Positions 31,116 through 39,678 of a stretch of DNA of 40,371 bases are shown in pieces. The notes under the pieces are model-generated. The model worked only from the letters and a program-made list of their open reading frames with translations. It had not been told where the DNA came from and made no database searches. The stretch's first letter is position 1, and every line of letters begins with the position of its first letter. This stretch comes from Bacteroidota bacterium. GTDB lineage: Bacteria; Bacteroidota; Bacteroidia; B-17B0; Aurantibacillaceae. Both the position numbers and the translations under genes were made by a program. The stretch is taken from positions 1 to 40,371 of the forward strand of contig JAJNBG010000032.1 of assembly GCA_021155905.1 (NCBI GenBank), written 5' to 3'.

Positions 31116-31765
31116 GAAAATACCTGGCAGAAATTATCGGAACATTCGCCCTTGTTTTTTGCGGAACCGGAGCCATTATTATTAACCAGGAAACGGGAGG
31201 AGTAATTACCCATACAGGAATTGCGGCAACCTTTGGGTTGATTGTAGCTGCTATGATTTATACTTTGGGTGATATTTCCGGGGCACATTTTAATCCCGCG
31301 GTAACCTTTGCATTCTGGATCGCTAAAACTTTCCCTTCGAAAGAAGTTCTACCCTATATCGTCAGTCAAATAGTCGGGGCCTTTGCTGCCAGTTCTACCT
31401 TACATTTTCTATTTCCCGCTAACCAGCTTTTAGGCGCTACCTTGCCGGCCGGGTCAGACATGCAGTCATTTGTATTGGAAGCTATCCTGACTTTTATTTT
31501 AATGTTCACAATCCTTCATGTGGCGAAAGGAAGTAAAGAGCAAGGCATGTTTGCAGGGCTGGCGATTGGCTCGGTTGTTTTGCTCGAAGCGATGTTTGCA
31601 GGGCCAGTTTGCGGAGCATCCATGAATCCCGCCAGGTCATTAGCTCCAGCCATTGTATCCGGACACCCTGAACATCTCTGGATCTATATGGCTGCCCCGG
31701 TTATCGGAGCCTTGTTTGCCGTTTTAACATGGCATATTTTAAAGCAAAAAGAATTGCAGAAATAA
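31112..31765 (+). CDS. Aquaporin of the arsenic operon (AqpS-like)
   Basis: The 217-residue protein has six membrane helices and both NPA boxes (HFNPAVTF and SMNPARSLAPA). It is short and lacks the long loops of glycerol facilitators with extra domains. In Sinorhizobium meliloti an aquaporin (AqpS) replaces the arsenite pump of the ars operon: arsenate enters, is reduced by ArsC, and arsenite leaves downhill through the channel. The same gene order here, with no ArsB or Acr3 in the operon, supports that role. Its ATG overlaps the methyltransferase TGA. Confidence 0.85.
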   Translation: MRKYLAEIIGTFALVFCGTGAIIINQETGGVITHTGIAATFGLIVAAMIYTLGDISGAHFNPAVTFAFWIAKTFPSKEVLPYIVSQIVGAFAASSTLHFLFPANQLLGATLPAGSDMQSFVLEAILTFILMFTILHVAKGSKEQGMFAGLAIGSVVLLEAMFAGPVCGASMNPARSLAPAIVSGHPEHLWIYMAAPVIGALFAVLTWHILKQKELQK

Positions 31766-31790
31766 AAAAGCCCGGATGGTGTATCCGGGC
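31765..31790 (-). terminator. Terminator for the small minus-strand gene
   Basis: GCCCGGAT and ATCCGGGC around GGTGT. The A-run on its left flank becomes a U-run only on the minus-strand transcript. Confidence 0.8.
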
Positions 31791-31811
31791 CTGAGTTAGT
31801 TCTTATGAATT

Positions 31812-31982
31812 TTAAGAATAAACCATTTCTTTTACTTTCGGAACGACGTTCTTTAAATCAGGTACGAAGTTCTTTAAACCAGGTACGAAATTCTTGATGT
31901 CTTCAAAAGAATTGATTTTATAATATTTTGCAACCATTTGCAGCACTGCTACACCGATGGCTAATACAATCAAATTTTTCAT
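31812..31982 (-). CDS. 56-residue membrane-anchored peptide with a triple heptad-like repeat
   Basis: A frame from the ATG at 31982 to the TAA at 31812-31814 gives MKNLIVLAIGVAVLQMVAKYYK, a hydrophobic anchor. Three tandem units follow, KNFVPGL, KNFVPDL and KNVVPKV, and then KEMVYS. The repeat is also visible in the DNA (GGTACGAAGTTCTTTAAA-type). TACCTTTA is a likely -7 box upstream on the minus strand, and a terminator follows. The repeats would form an amphipathic surface able to lie on or span a membrane. I do not recognise a family. Confidence 0.6.
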   Translation of the reverse strand: MKNLIVLAIGVAVLQMVAKYYKINSFEDIKNFVPGLKNFVPDLKNVVPKVKEMVYS

Positions 31983-32282
31983 AATTTCTAATTTTTAAAA
32001 TATTACTAATCTGATATAAAGGTACGACGCAATTCAGCTCAACTTGCAGTTATTCGCTTATCAGGTCTAAGTGGTAGCTAAAGAAGATAAATTCTTTTTT
32101 GTAAAAGGCAATGAATTTTTTGGTTGAAATTTTAAACCCTTCTGGAAAATCAAGGCCCCTTCCTCGAGTAAAGTGCCTGTTTGGTTAAGACCCTATTTAA
32201 ACAGATAAATTTCTGCTCTTATCAAAATATCAGAAAAAACATGAAAGCGCGTTGTAATATTGCTTAACAAACGACCTGTATC

Positions 32283-32420
32283 ATGGAACCAACTGTAATG
32301 AATGACCGCCCAAAAACATCTGAGAAACATTTATGTCTTCACCCTTATATAAAAGTCAGAAAACCTCAAAACGACAGAATTTGTCTGACCTGTGGTGAAA
32401 TCCTTCTTTTACCTTCTTAA
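32283..32420 (+). CDS. 45-residue zinc-ribbon-like peptide (first of a pair)
   Basis: ATG 32283 to TAA 32418-32420 reads MEPTVMNDRPKTSEKHLCLH, then PYIKVRKPQNDR and ICLTCGEILLLPS. A single cysteine followed by CLH...Y.K and then CxxC (C34, C37) gives four plausible zinc ligands: C, H, C, C. The next small gene at 32622 has the same ligand spacing and aligned residues, so the two are paralogous. Neither has a known function to me. The flanking 31983-32282 and 32421-32621 show no other genes. Confidence 0.5.
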   Translation: MEPTVMNDRPKTSEKHLCLHPYIKVRKPQNDRICLTCGEILLLPS

Positions 32421-32621
32421 AACAGAACCGATAAACGGACCCAAAAACCAGGTAATTTTTAGCAATTCTAATTGCATCAATCCAGGTATTTCATATGTCC
32501 AGTATAAACCCGACATGTTCTTTCCGTTCATATTAACCATTTTAGCCAGAAAAAACCGGCGTTCATCCAAATAGTCAATCGATGTAACATTCCTACTTTA
32601 ATTTTATAAAAAAAACAGATT

Positions 32622-32768
32622 ATGGCAACCACAGAGAAAAAAGTTACAGAAAATTACACGCTCTCTTTAAAAGCTGAACAGTGTTACCACTCTTATTTAA
32701 AATTAAAAATCGCTACCGGCGAAAAGATATGCGTATCATGTGGACAAACAATTTCATATGATAAATAA
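32622..32768 (+). CDS. 48-residue zinc-ribbon-like peptide (second of a pair)
   Basis: ATG 32622 to TAA 32766-32768 reads MATTEKKVTENYTLS, then KAEQCYHSYLKLKIATGEK and ICVSCGQTISYDK. The layout C..H.Y.K.......ICxxCG matches the peptide at 32283-32420. This one has an additional hydrophilic N-terminus. They are probably small metal-binding proteins or adaptors that bind nucleic acid or protein. It lies 114 bp before the H-NOX gene in the same direction. Confidence 0.5.
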   Translation: MATTEKKVTENYTLSLKAEQCYHSYLKLKIATGEKICVSCGQTISYDK

Positions 32769-32881
32769 TATAAAACAAAGCATTTTACCCGGATGATTCA
32801 ACACATGGCGCATGAAATTTAAATAACAAGATATAAGGTACTCTTAAAAGAATATTTTATATTTAAGCAAAAAACGCTATT

Positions 32882-33442
32882 ATGAATGAAGTACATCATG
32901 AGTTACACGGATCCATGTTTTCTCTGCTAAAAAAATTTGTGACTCATACTTATTCTGAAGATATGTGGCACCAATTAACCAATGAGGCACACACTACGGG
33001 AAATTTCGAAACAACAAAAAGTTACCCGATGTCTGATATACTTGCCATCATAAAGTCCGCATCCCACCACACCGGGTTATCGGTTATCGAAATTGAAGAA
33101 AAATTTGGTGAATACCTGGTGCCGGACCTTTTTAAAATGTATGGCAGTTATTTAAACCCCTCCTGGAAAACCTTTGATGTTTTGCTGAATACGGAACGCG
33201 TGATGCATGGAGCTGTCCGGCATTTAAACAGTGCTGCCCATCCGCCCATTTTGAATGTCTCACAGGTGAATGAACACTTACTGATTATTGATTATTATTC
33301 TAAAAGAAAATTAGCCAGCCTTGCCGTGGGCATTATTAAAGGTATTGCTGACTACTATAAGGAAAAAGAAAGTATTGCGGTAAAGCCAACCACTGAGCCC
33401 GACGCAGAAAGAGTGCAGATACGGGTGGAATTTAAGTCTTAA
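32882..33442 (+). CDS. Stand-alone H-NOX heme-nitric-oxide/oxygen-binding protein
   Basis: The 186-residue protein has the H-NOX start MHG-like motif (ELHGSMFSLLKKFV) and the proximal heme ligand region RVMHGAVRHL (H109). The YxSxR motif that holds the heme propionates is YYSKR (Y138, S140, R142), followed by the helix LASLAVGIIKGIADYY. It is a complete sensor domain with no fused output. In many bacteria H-NOX controls a partner kinase or cyclic-di-GMP enzyme encoded next door; no such partner is seen here. A nearby low-affinity iron permease-like gene might be linked through heme or iron. Confidence 0.85.
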   Translation: MNEVHHELHGSMFSLLKKFVTHTYSEDMWHQLTNEAHTTGNFETTKSYPMSDILAIIKSASHHTGLSVIEIEEKFGEYLVPDLFKMYGSYLNPSWKTFDVLLNTERVMHGAVRHLNSAAHPPILNVSQVNEHLLIIDYYSKRKLASLAVGIIKGIADYYKEKESIAVKPTTEPDAERVQIRVEFKS

Positions 33443-33518
33443 GAAACATTATAGTAATAGCTTACAAATAAATCGGTTAACCAGAACTTATACACTTATT
33501 TAAAGAGTTATTATAAAA

Positions 33519-33974
33519 ATGAAAAAACCTACCAAAAATAAAATCAGCTTTTTTTTTGAGAACATAGCACGAAAGGTTACAAACTTCACCGGGTCTACTT
33601 TAGCTTTTGTCATAGCTTCATCACTCATCATTGTATGGTTAATCACCGGGCCCGTCTTTCATTTTTCCGATACCTGGCAACTGGTAATTAATACCGGAAC
33701 AACGATCATTACTTTTTTAATGGTCTTCCTGATTCAGCGGGCACAAAACAAAGACTCAAAAGCTGTTCATTTAAAATTAAACGAACTGGTTGCTTCCCTG
33801 AAGGGACCAAGTAACCGGTTAGTGGATGTAGAAGCTTTAACCGAAGAAGAACTGGAAGTACTCCATAAATTTTACAAACATCTCGGCGAAATGGCAAAAA
33901 AAGAAAGAGACATGTCCGTTTCCCATTCCATTGAAGAAGCGCAGTTGCATCATCAATCAAAATATAAAAAATAA
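33519..33974 (+). CDS. Low-affinity iron permease-like small membrane protein
   Basis: The 151-residue protein has two hydrophobic helices (FTGSTLAFVIASSLIIVWLITGPVF and WQLVINTGTTIITFLMVFLIQ). RAQNKDSKAVHLKLNELVASL follows, and then a charged coiled tail. This is the signature of the PF04120 low-affinity iron permease family, and the ending FLIQRAQNKDSKA is diagnostic. Transport activity of bacterial members is unproven and many are stress-linked. It follows the H-NOX gene by 76 bp in the same direction. Confidence 0.85.
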   Translation: MKKPTKNKISFFFENIARKVTNFTGSTLAFVIASSLIIVWLITGPVFHFSDTWQLVINTGTTIITFLMVFLIQRAQNKDSKAVHLKLNELVASLKGPSNRLVDVEALTEEELEVLHKFYKHLGEMAKKERDMSVSHSIEEAQLHHQSKYKK

Positions 33975-34202
33975 TTTCTTCGTAATCATTTCTTATCATG
34001 CATCACCTTGTCCGACTTACATCGTGACAAGGCAATGATGTATTCCTGTTTCAACTGATATTCATTAAAGTGTAATTATCAGAAACATTATCTATGCGAT
34101 CGCCTCGTTTAACGAATCCTCCATAAAATCTCCAAAAACCGCAGTAATATTGGGTAAGAGATGTAGTTCCGTTAACTGTACATTTTCTAAAGGGGCCCAA
34201 AG

Positions 34203-37200
34203 ATGAAACAAGATTACTCAACAACACCGATACCTAAAGTTGGTCCATTGAAAAAGTGGGACATCCGGACAATCAGGTTTCTTATTATCTGCGGGCTCAT
34301 TACCATGTTAATTTTTGTGATTTGGTTTGCCCGGCCGGAGCATATTGGCTGCGGTCCCTTATTCTGGCTACTATGTGCCGGCCTTGTATTTAAGCTTGTA
34401 AAGATGCTTCATGAATGGTACCATTACTGGAGCCTGAGCATTCCCGTAATGCCACAAACCGATAAAACCTATGCTGTGGACGTGCTTACCACAGCCTGTC
34501 CCGGGGAGCCGCAGGAGATGATTATCAATACGCTGAAAGCGATGGTGGCGATAACTTACCCTCACAAAAATTATTTATGTGATGAAGGTAATGACCCGGC
34601 ATTAAAAAAAGTATGTGAAGAGCTGGGAGTGATACATGTAACACGGGAAATTAAAACCAATGCCAAAGCCGGTAATATTAATAATGCGCTTAGCCAGGCA
34701 AGCGGCGAGATATGCGTTGTGCTTGATCCGGATCATATACCTGTACCAGAATTCCTGGATCGCGTGCTTCCTTATTTTGAAGATCAGACTATCGGATATG
34801 TACAATGCGTGCAGGGCTATTACAATCAGGATGACAGTATTATAGCAAGAGGTGCGGCCGAACAAACCTATCATTTTTATGGCCCGATGATGATGTGCAT
34901 GAACACTTACGGCACCGTTCAGGCCATTGGAGCGAATTGCACTTTCCGAAGAAAAGCGCTGGATACGATAGGCGGGCATGCGGCAGGCCTTGCAGAAGAC
35001 ATGCACACCGCCATGCAGCTCCATGCAAAAGGATGGAGATCTATTTATGTTCCGGAAATGTTAACTAAAGGTCTGGTACCTGCTACACTTTCCGCTTATT
35101 ACAAACAACAATTAAAATGGTCGCGTGGAACATTTGAATTATTGTTTCATACTTATCCGGGCTTATGTAAAAATTTTACCTGGCGCCAGAAAATTCATTA
35201 TTTATGCATTCCTCTCTACTTTTTATTCGGATTAATAAACCTGATCGACGTTCTGATCCCAAGTCTTGCTTTAGTGTTGGCAGAAGTTCCCTGGGAGGTT
35301 GACATTAATAATTTTGCCATTTTATTTGTTCCTCTGTGTACCCTCTCGCTTGTTATAAGATTGTTTGCACAAAGATGGCTGTTGGAAAAACACGAACGGG
35401 GTTTGCATTTAGCAGGAGGAATATTAAGAACTGCTACCTGGTGGATCTTCCTGATCGGCTTCATTTATTCCATTTTTAACATTAAGGTGCCCTATATTCC
35501 AACGCCTAAAGAAGATGTGCATGAAAACTACTGGAGACTCAGCATTCCCAATTTTATAATCACTATACTTTGTTCTGCTGTTATTCTTTACGGTCTATCT
35601 ATAGACTGGACACCTTACAGCATAGCCATGGCTTTTTACGCGCTCATTAATGTGGGGATCATGGGTTTTGTGGTAATCATGAGCCAGCAGAAACTACTGG
35701 AATCTATTTCTAAAAAAATAAAGGCCATTACATTTCTCACACCTGTTTTGAATTTTGCCGGCTGGGCGGAGTTGAAAATCAGAAACAGTTTTTATACTTT
35801 ACTTCAAAGCGCTCCCATCGCCCTGCTCATCGCCGGAGCCTTAGTATTTTTGAGCTACAACAATACTGAAACTGAACTTGACATTGCCGATGTGCGCCAC
35901 GAAAAGTTTATTGGAGGATTTTACCAGGGAATATCTTTAAATACAAGCAAAATCAGCCCGGCGGAAGCATTTGAAAAACACATGGGAAGAAGCTTTGATA
36001 TTGTGACCATGAATGACACGCTTGGAAAACAAAACCGATCAACAAACGATGCTCTTCAATCCATTGCCCGCAACGGGTATACTCCACTGATCCACATGAT
36101 CCTTCCTATGGATGAACAGTATGAAACAGACTGGAAAGGAATACTTGCCAATAAGTACGATACCTATCTTGAACAGTATGCCGGTTCGTTACGCGCATTT
36201 GCCTCGCCGGTTTTCATGAGTCCTGTTTTAAATATAAAACCCGGAACGACGAACGCCTCGGATATGATTCTGGGATGGCAGTATCTTTATACATTTTTCA
36301 ACGCCGGCGGCGTGTCGAATATAACCTGGGTATGGACACCGGAGGCCACAGATATTAAAAAGTATTATCCCGGAGCAGAGTTTGCAGACTGGATAGGTGT
36401 CAGGGCGCTCAACTACTCCTATGACAGAACAGCTCATGACTGGCGATCATTCAGAGATAAGTACATGCTTCAAAGAAAAAAGCTCCTGGAGTTTCAAAAG
36501 CCTGTTATCGTTACTGAATTCGGATCCTTAAAAGGAGGCTCACAAAGTGACTGGCTGACAAAGGCGTACAAAGATATCGAGTCTTTTAAAGAAATAAAGG
36601 CGGCAGTTTTGTTCAACCGGAAATACACCTGGATAAAACAAATAGAGGGACAAAATGCCATTTATACTGCAGATTTTTCCCTAACCACCAAAACCATTAT
36701 TGCTCTGAAAGAAATATATGCAAGTCCGTTCTATAAAGAAAAACCATTTTATAAAGTTTCACGCAACAACCCTTACCTGGAGCTGGAAGCTTACAATTCT
36801 CCGTTTGTTAAAGGAACCCAGGGGAATTTTCAGCTGGTTGTCAACAACAAGCCATGGTATATTCGCGGAGTAGCCTATAATACGGGGCATGACTGGAGAG
36901 ATGGTAACATGCCACTGACAAGAAGAAGACTTGAAGAAGACTTTCAACATATCAAAGACATGGGCGCAAATACAATTCGCCGTTACTCCTTCAGTATGTA
37001 TGATAAAAATGTGTTGAATGTTGCAGATGAATTTGATCTGAAAGTACAGTACGGCTTTTGGTTTGATCCGAGAGTTGATTACTACAGAGATTCTGCCAGG
37101 GTACAGGAATACATAGATGACGTTACTAAGAAAGTTATTGAATACCGTGGTCATCCATCGATACTTGCCTGGTCGGTTGGAAATGAAACATGGGGACTTT

Positions 37201-38042
37201 TGAAACACAGGTTTTCCAAACCCTACCTCACAAAAGTGCGTGAGTGTTATGTGCGGATGCTTGAAAGAATGGCTGAAAAAATTCATGAGCTGGATCCTTC
37301 CCGACCTGTGTTTAGTTCCATGGAACATGAAAAATACCAGTTAGCCGGTGAGATCGTTGCCTTTCATGACGGGGCGCCTGCCCTGGATGTGATAGGCGTA
37401 AACTCTTATTATAAAGAACAAATCAGTATACTCAAACAAACGTTTTGCCGGTTTGATTCCACACGTCCTTACCTTGTTTCTGAATTCGGGCCACGGGGAT
37501 ACTGGGATCCGCGTTTCAACAGAGCCGTTAATGGTGTGCAAATCGAGGACCGGGATTCTGAAAAGGCACAATGGTTTAAAGATCAATGGACAAATTACAT
37601 CATAGCAAACAAGGGCTACAACATTGGCGGCTTCGCATACTGCTGGCATGACCGTATGGAAGGAAGCTATACCTGGTTTGGACTAAGTGACCACCTGGGA
37701 AGACTTAAACCAAGCTACTATGCCCTAAAAGAATTATGGACCAATCAAAAAGCTGAATTTATCCCTTCTGTTACGATTGAAATGCCGAAAAACTTAATAC
37801 CAGGTAAAGAGTATGATATTTCTACCATCACGAATGCACCACACGGGAAAAATTTCAAGTATGAATGGCTGCTGCTTAAAAATGAATACATGGCCAGTGT
37901 GGATGAACTGGAGCCTTCAGAAAACGGCCGCAGTGTTAAGGTAAGAATTCCGAACGAGGCTTCTAATTACAGACTCTATCTTTATGTAAGTGACGGTAAT
38001 AAAAACGTTACCACTGCCTCGGCACCCATTCGCGTGAATTAA
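34203..38042 (+). CDS. Three-part fusion: processive GT2 synthase, GH26-like barrel and GH2/GH5-like barrel
   Basis: The 1279-residue protein begins with two membrane helices (about residues 22-70). A cellulose-synthase-like GT2 follows with D127 (DEGND), D175-P-D177, the E265-D266 pair and Q302xxK305W306 in place of QxxRW, then a bundle of helices to about residue 560. A GH26-like TIM barrel follows (about 590-830): NITWVWTPEA and the nucleophile E772 (VTEFG) are present, but the family's HExNG acid/base segment is replaced by SPVLNIKP (673-680). The last part (about 850-1180) is a GH2/GH5-like barrel with acid/base E995 (VGNETWG) and nucleophile E1094 (VSEFGP), plus a C-terminal beta domain. 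It may make a beta-glycan and trim or couple it in one chain. The substrate is unknown. Confidence 0.85.
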   Translation: MKQDYSTTPIPKVGPLKKWDIRTIRFLIICGLITMLIFVIWFARPEHIGCGPLFWLLCAGLVFKLVKMLHEWYHYWSLSIPVMPQTDKTYAVDVLTTACPGEPQEMIINTLKAMVAITYPHKNYLCDEGNDPALKKVCEELGVIHVTREIKTNAKAGNINNALSQASGEICVVLDPDHIPVPEFLDRVLPYFEDQTIGYVQCVQGYYNQDDSIIARGAAEQTYHFYGPMMMCMNTYGTVQAIGANCTFRRKALDTIGGHAAGLAEDMHTAMQLHAKGWRSIYVPEMLTKGLVPATLSAYYKQQLKWSRGTFELLFHTYPGLCKNFTWRQKIHYLCIPLYFLFGLINLIDVLIPSLALVLAEVPWEVDINNFAILFVPLCTLSLVIRLFAQRWLLEKHERGLHLAGGILRTATWWIFLIGFIYSIFNIKVPYIPTPKEDVHENYWRLSIPNFIITILCSAVILYGLSIDWTPYSIAMAFYALINVGIMGFVVIMSQQKLLESISKKIKAITFLTPVLNFAGWAELKIRNSFYTLLQSAPIALLIAGALVFLSYNNTETELDIADVRHEKFIGGFYQGISLNTSKISPAEAFEKHMGRSFDIVTMNDTLGKQNRSTNDALQSIARNGYTPLIHMILPMDEQYETDWKGILANKYDTYLEQYAGSLRAFASPVFMSPVLNIKPGTTNASDMILGWQYLYTFFNAGGVSNITWVWTPEATDIKKYYPGAEFADWIGVRALNYSYDRTAHDWRSFRDKYMLQRKKLLEFQKPVIVTEFGSLKGGSQSDWLTKAYKDIESFKEIKAAVLFNRKYTWIKQIEGQNAIYTADFSLTTKTIIALKEIYASPFYKEKPFYKVSRNNPYLELEAYNSPFVKGTQGNFQLVVNNKPWYIRGVAYNTGHDWRDGNMPLTRRRLEEDFQHIKDMGANTIRRYSFSMYDKNVLNVADEFDLKVQYGFWFDPRVDYYRDSARVQEYIDDVTKKVIEYRGHPSILAWSVGNETWGLLKHRFSKPYLTKVRECYVRMLERMAEKIHELDPSRPVFSSMEHEKYQLAGEIVAFHDGAPALDVIGVNSYYKEQISILKQTFCRFDSTRPYLVSEFGPRGYWDPRFNRAVNGVQIEDRDSEKAQWFKDQWTNYIIANKGYNIGGFAYCWHDRMEGSYTWFGLSDHLGRLKPSYYALKELWTNQKAEFIPSVTIEMPKNLIPGKEYDISTITNAPHGKNFKYEWLLLKNEYMASVDELEPSENGRSVKVRIPNEASNYRLYLYVSDGNKNVTTASAPIRVN

Positions 38043-38413
38043 ACGAATAAATTTTTAAGACAGAGCGATGTCCTCTATCGCTTTCAAATTCCTATCAGAC
38101 TAAATTTGCTACAATGAGTACGTTGCCTGAAAAAGCGAGGAAAACCGGGGGTTTTGAGGTTTAAAAAATGCATGTGATTTACAACCAATGTGTTACAATA
38201 TTGATATACCCGGCATAAGGTATGTACGGAGTATGTACGTTGTAAGTATACCTGAACCTACTTTGAAGCATGCTTTAGACCCTCTGTTTTTGCACGTTAT
38301 TTAAGATTGTCAACCGGGAAGGAATTAGTAAAACCCATGGCCGGTTTTATATGTTATCAGATTGCTACAATTTATAGCAATCAAGTGCTATAAAACGGTT
38401 ATAATTTTATGTA
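38043..38413. other. Intergenic region upstream of the recombinase, with direct and inverted repeats
   Basis: The gap contains GTATGTACG twice (38220-38228, 38231-38239) and a perfect hairpin GATTGCTA/TAGCAATC (38360-38367, 38375-38382) 32 bp before the recombinase start. These could be binding sites controlling the recombinase or an attachment site. No gene or RNA gene is recognised. Confidence 0.45.
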
Positions 38414-39550
38414 ATGATAAAAGAATTAACCATCGAGCATTTAAGACATCATGATCAACAAAGAGTATTCCTTCGCTTTGAAAATGACGGGGAAGCCTCT
38501 GCCCTGGTCAGAAATCAGTTGAACGGCAAATGGAGTGCGACCCAATGTGCCTGGCACATTCCTTATGAAGAGAAGGTGTTTGAAAAAGTGTGCGAGGTTT
38601 TTTATAAATACCAGGTACGCGTGTTTATGAAAAATACCTATGAAGGAAAACAGGAACCGGTACGGAAAGAATCCGTTTCAAGGCCCGGCATCGCTCTGCC
38701 TGACCTGTCTGAGGAGGCCCGTTTAAAAGTCGGGGAGTTCAACACCTGGCTGAAATGGCGGCGTTACAGCGACAATACGATCAACTCCTACACAGAGGCT
38801 CTGAAACTTTTCCTGAGGTTTTATCATCATAAAGCATTGAGTGACATTAATAATGAGGATCTCATTCGTTATAATACCGATTACATTCTGGCAAATAAAT
38901 TTTCAGCTTCTTTTCAGAACCAGGTTATCAATGCTGTTAAACTCTTTTTTAAAATTATAGAATTCAAAACGCTACATCCCGAATTGATTTACCGGCCAAA
39001 ATCACCGAAGCTTTTACCAAATGTATTAAGCAAAGAAGAAGTCAAACAGATTCTTGACTCGCCCAGGAACCTAAAACACAAAGCGATGCTGAGCCTCATC
39101 TATAGCTGTGGTTTGAGGTGTGGTGAATTGCTCAGGCTTAACTTGCAGGATGTGGATTCAAAACGTGGTGTGTTGATCATCAAACAATCGAAAGGAAGAA
39201 AAGACAGAATAGCACCTTTAAGCCAGAAAATTGTTGCCTTGCTGCGGGACTACTATGTGGCGTTTAAGCCGGGTCGCTATCTTTTTGAAGGGCAGCAAAA
39301 GGGCATGATGTATGATGAGCGAAGTTTACAGAATGTATTGAAACAGGCTATTAAAAAAGCGGGGATCTATAAACCCGTGAGTCTGCATTGGTTAAGGCAC
39401 AGTTACGCTACGCACCTGCTGGAAAACGGGACTGATCTGAGGTATATCCAGGAAATTTTAGGGCATAGCAGTAGTAAAACGACGGAGATTTATACCCATG
39501 TGAGTACGAAAAGCATACAAAACGTTACTTCCCCTTTTGATTATTTATGA
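38414..39550 (+). CDS. Xer-like tyrosine recombinase, candidate cassette integrase
   Basis: The 378-residue protein has an N-terminal extra domain (about 1-90, with WSATQCAWHIPYEEK). A SAM-like DNA-binding core follows (NTWLKWRRYSDNTINSYTEALK), and then the catalytic domain. All catalytic residues are present: R235 (LRCGELL), K260, H325-x-x-R328, H351 and nucleophile Y360 (EIYTHVS). The extra alpha-helical insertion before HxxR that defines integron integrases (IntI) is absent. The ending STKSIQNVTSPFDYL is typical of Bacteroidota recombinases. An attI-like palindrome and a cassette-like gene follow directly and in the same orientation, which makes it the candidate recombinase for that element. 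Confidence 0.88.
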   Translation: MIKELTIEHLRHHDQQRVFLRFENDGEASALVRNQLNGKWSATQCAWHIPYEEKVFEKVCEVFYKYQVRVFMKNTYEGKQEPVRKESVSRPGIALPDLSEEARLKVGEFNTWLKWRRYSDNTINSYTEALKLFLRFYHHKALSDINNEDLIRYNTDYILANKFSASFQNQVINAVKLFFKIIEFKTLHPELIYRPKSPKLLPNVLSKEEVKQILDSPRNLKHKAMLSLIYSCGLRCGELLRLNLQDVDSKRGVLIIKQSKGRKDRIAPLSQKIVALLRDYYVAFKPGRYLFEGQQKGMMYDERSLQNVLKQAIKKAGIYKPVSLHWLRHSYATHLLENGTDLRYIQEILGHSSSKTTEIYTHVSTKSIQNVTSPFDYL

Positions 39551-39593
39551 AGAGAAAGTATGTATATTTGAAAGAAAGGCATGCGCCACTTTA

Positions 39594-39660
39594 TGGCGGG
39601 TATTTCTCCTCTCAGGGCATTTACCCGCCACAATTAAGCGGGTATATGCTAGTTAGGTGC
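39594..39660. other. attI-like site: palindrome plus GTTAGGTGC core
   Basis: TGGCGGGTA (39594-39602) and TACCCGCCA (39622-39630) are a perfect 9-bp inverted repeat. A further half copy AGCGGGTA is at 39637-39644. Then GCTAGTTAGGTGC (39648-39660) contains GTTAGGT, which fits the GTTRRRY crossover consensus of integron sites. It lies between the recombinase and the cassette-like gene. Confidence 0.6.
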
Positions 39661-39678
39661 AAGCCGCTGGGTGACAAT

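Noticed and set aside
38414..39550. Classification of the recombinase as an integron integrase (IntI).
   Set aside because: The IntI-specific insertion between the catalytic lysine and HxxR is missing; the gene is called Xer-like despite the attI/attC-like surroundings.
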